From contig OZ316894.1 of NCBI GenBank assembly GCA_973895155.1, forward strand, positions 23,312,001-23,376,000: a stretch of DNA of 64,000 nt, given 5' to 3'. The notes beneath the pieces are model-generated. The model was not told the DNA's origin. It was given only the letters and a program-made list of their open reading frames with translations, and ran no database searches. The DNA comes from Marsupella aquatica (taxonomy: Eukaryota > Marchantiophyta). This document shows, piece by piece, positions 63,801 through 64,000 of the stretch. Within the stretch, counting starts at the first letter, position 1. Every line of letters begins with the position of its first letter. A program made the translations under genes and the position numbers.

Positions 63801-64000
63801 AGTGGTTTATTTGGTCTTGTTCTGGTAACCTCGAAGTGAATTTCAAATATGAATTAAGGATCGAGGTCATGAAGTTAGTGAAGTATCTCACAAAGAAGGG
63901 TCATTGTAGCATGCGAGTAAAATTTTACTCGCATGAGCAAAAAGTTTCCTCACATGACACATGACCCCTAATTTTTCTATATGCAATTGCCTCCCTAAGA
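60887..64000. other. Right-end region, no gene recognised
   Basis: A GC-richer stretch at 61480-62170 with several short ORFs could hold untranslated or small exons, but I cannot build a gene. A 35-bp tandem repeat (CAGATCTGGCTCACAAAATT) lies at 62386-62465. Nothing else is assigned. Confidence 0.4.

Overview
This window looks like nuclear DNA of a land plant. The genes are multi-exon with short GT-AG introns (mostly 100-500 bp). The recognisable families are plant-type: a G-type lectin S-receptor-like kinase pair, an LEA_2/NHL protein, plant-like serine palmitoyltransferase LCB2 and ORC3. The intergenic DNA is AT-rich and full of foldback elements, satellites and decayed retroelements. I lean towards a non-seed plant such as a moss, but that is inference and nothing here proves it.

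Layout. 0.1-5.7 kb (+): a six-exon gene for a basic protein of about 551 aa that I do not recognise, with a foldback element in its last intron and a second copy just downstream. 8.8-10.2 kb (+): a one-exon LEA_2/NHL-type membrane protein behind a degenerate tandem array. 14.6-20.7 kb (+): the complete ORC3 gene (12 exons, 754 aa) with a palindromic E2F site and two minisatellites upstream. 25.0-26.5 kb: a long-TIR element. 28.2-30.2 kb: a 210-bp tandem array interrupted by a minus-strand retroelement fragment. 31.2-35.7 kb (+): the complete LCB2 gene (12 exons, 485 aa). 36.4-37.1 kb (-): an unrecognised exon-like ORF. 37.5-38.6 kb: a Ty1/copia remnant. 38.5-42.0 kb: a large inverted-repeat structure built from the same long-TIR family. 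42.6-56.5 kb: a tandem segmental duplication carrying two intact lectin receptor kinases, with a SINE and several small tandem duplications only in the first copy. 58.2-60.9 kb: two different satellites. The remaining stretches hold no gene I can support.

The genes do not form a pathway. ORC3 acts in replication licensing, LCB2 in sphingolipid synthesis, the kinases in cell-surface perception and the LEA_2 protein at membranes. For all four multi-exon gene models with a recognised family, I joined exons by hand and the reading phase closes at every junction. ORC3 and LCB2 each need one GC-AG intron.

The strongest points for a second look are: the unrecognised 551-aa gene; the mosaic divergence between the two kinase copies; the SINE with clear target-site duplication that post-dates the kinase duplication; the long-TIR family with a satellite interior; the 58/116-bp palindrome-bearing satellite that is open in all three minus frames; and the E2F palindrome upstream of ORC3.
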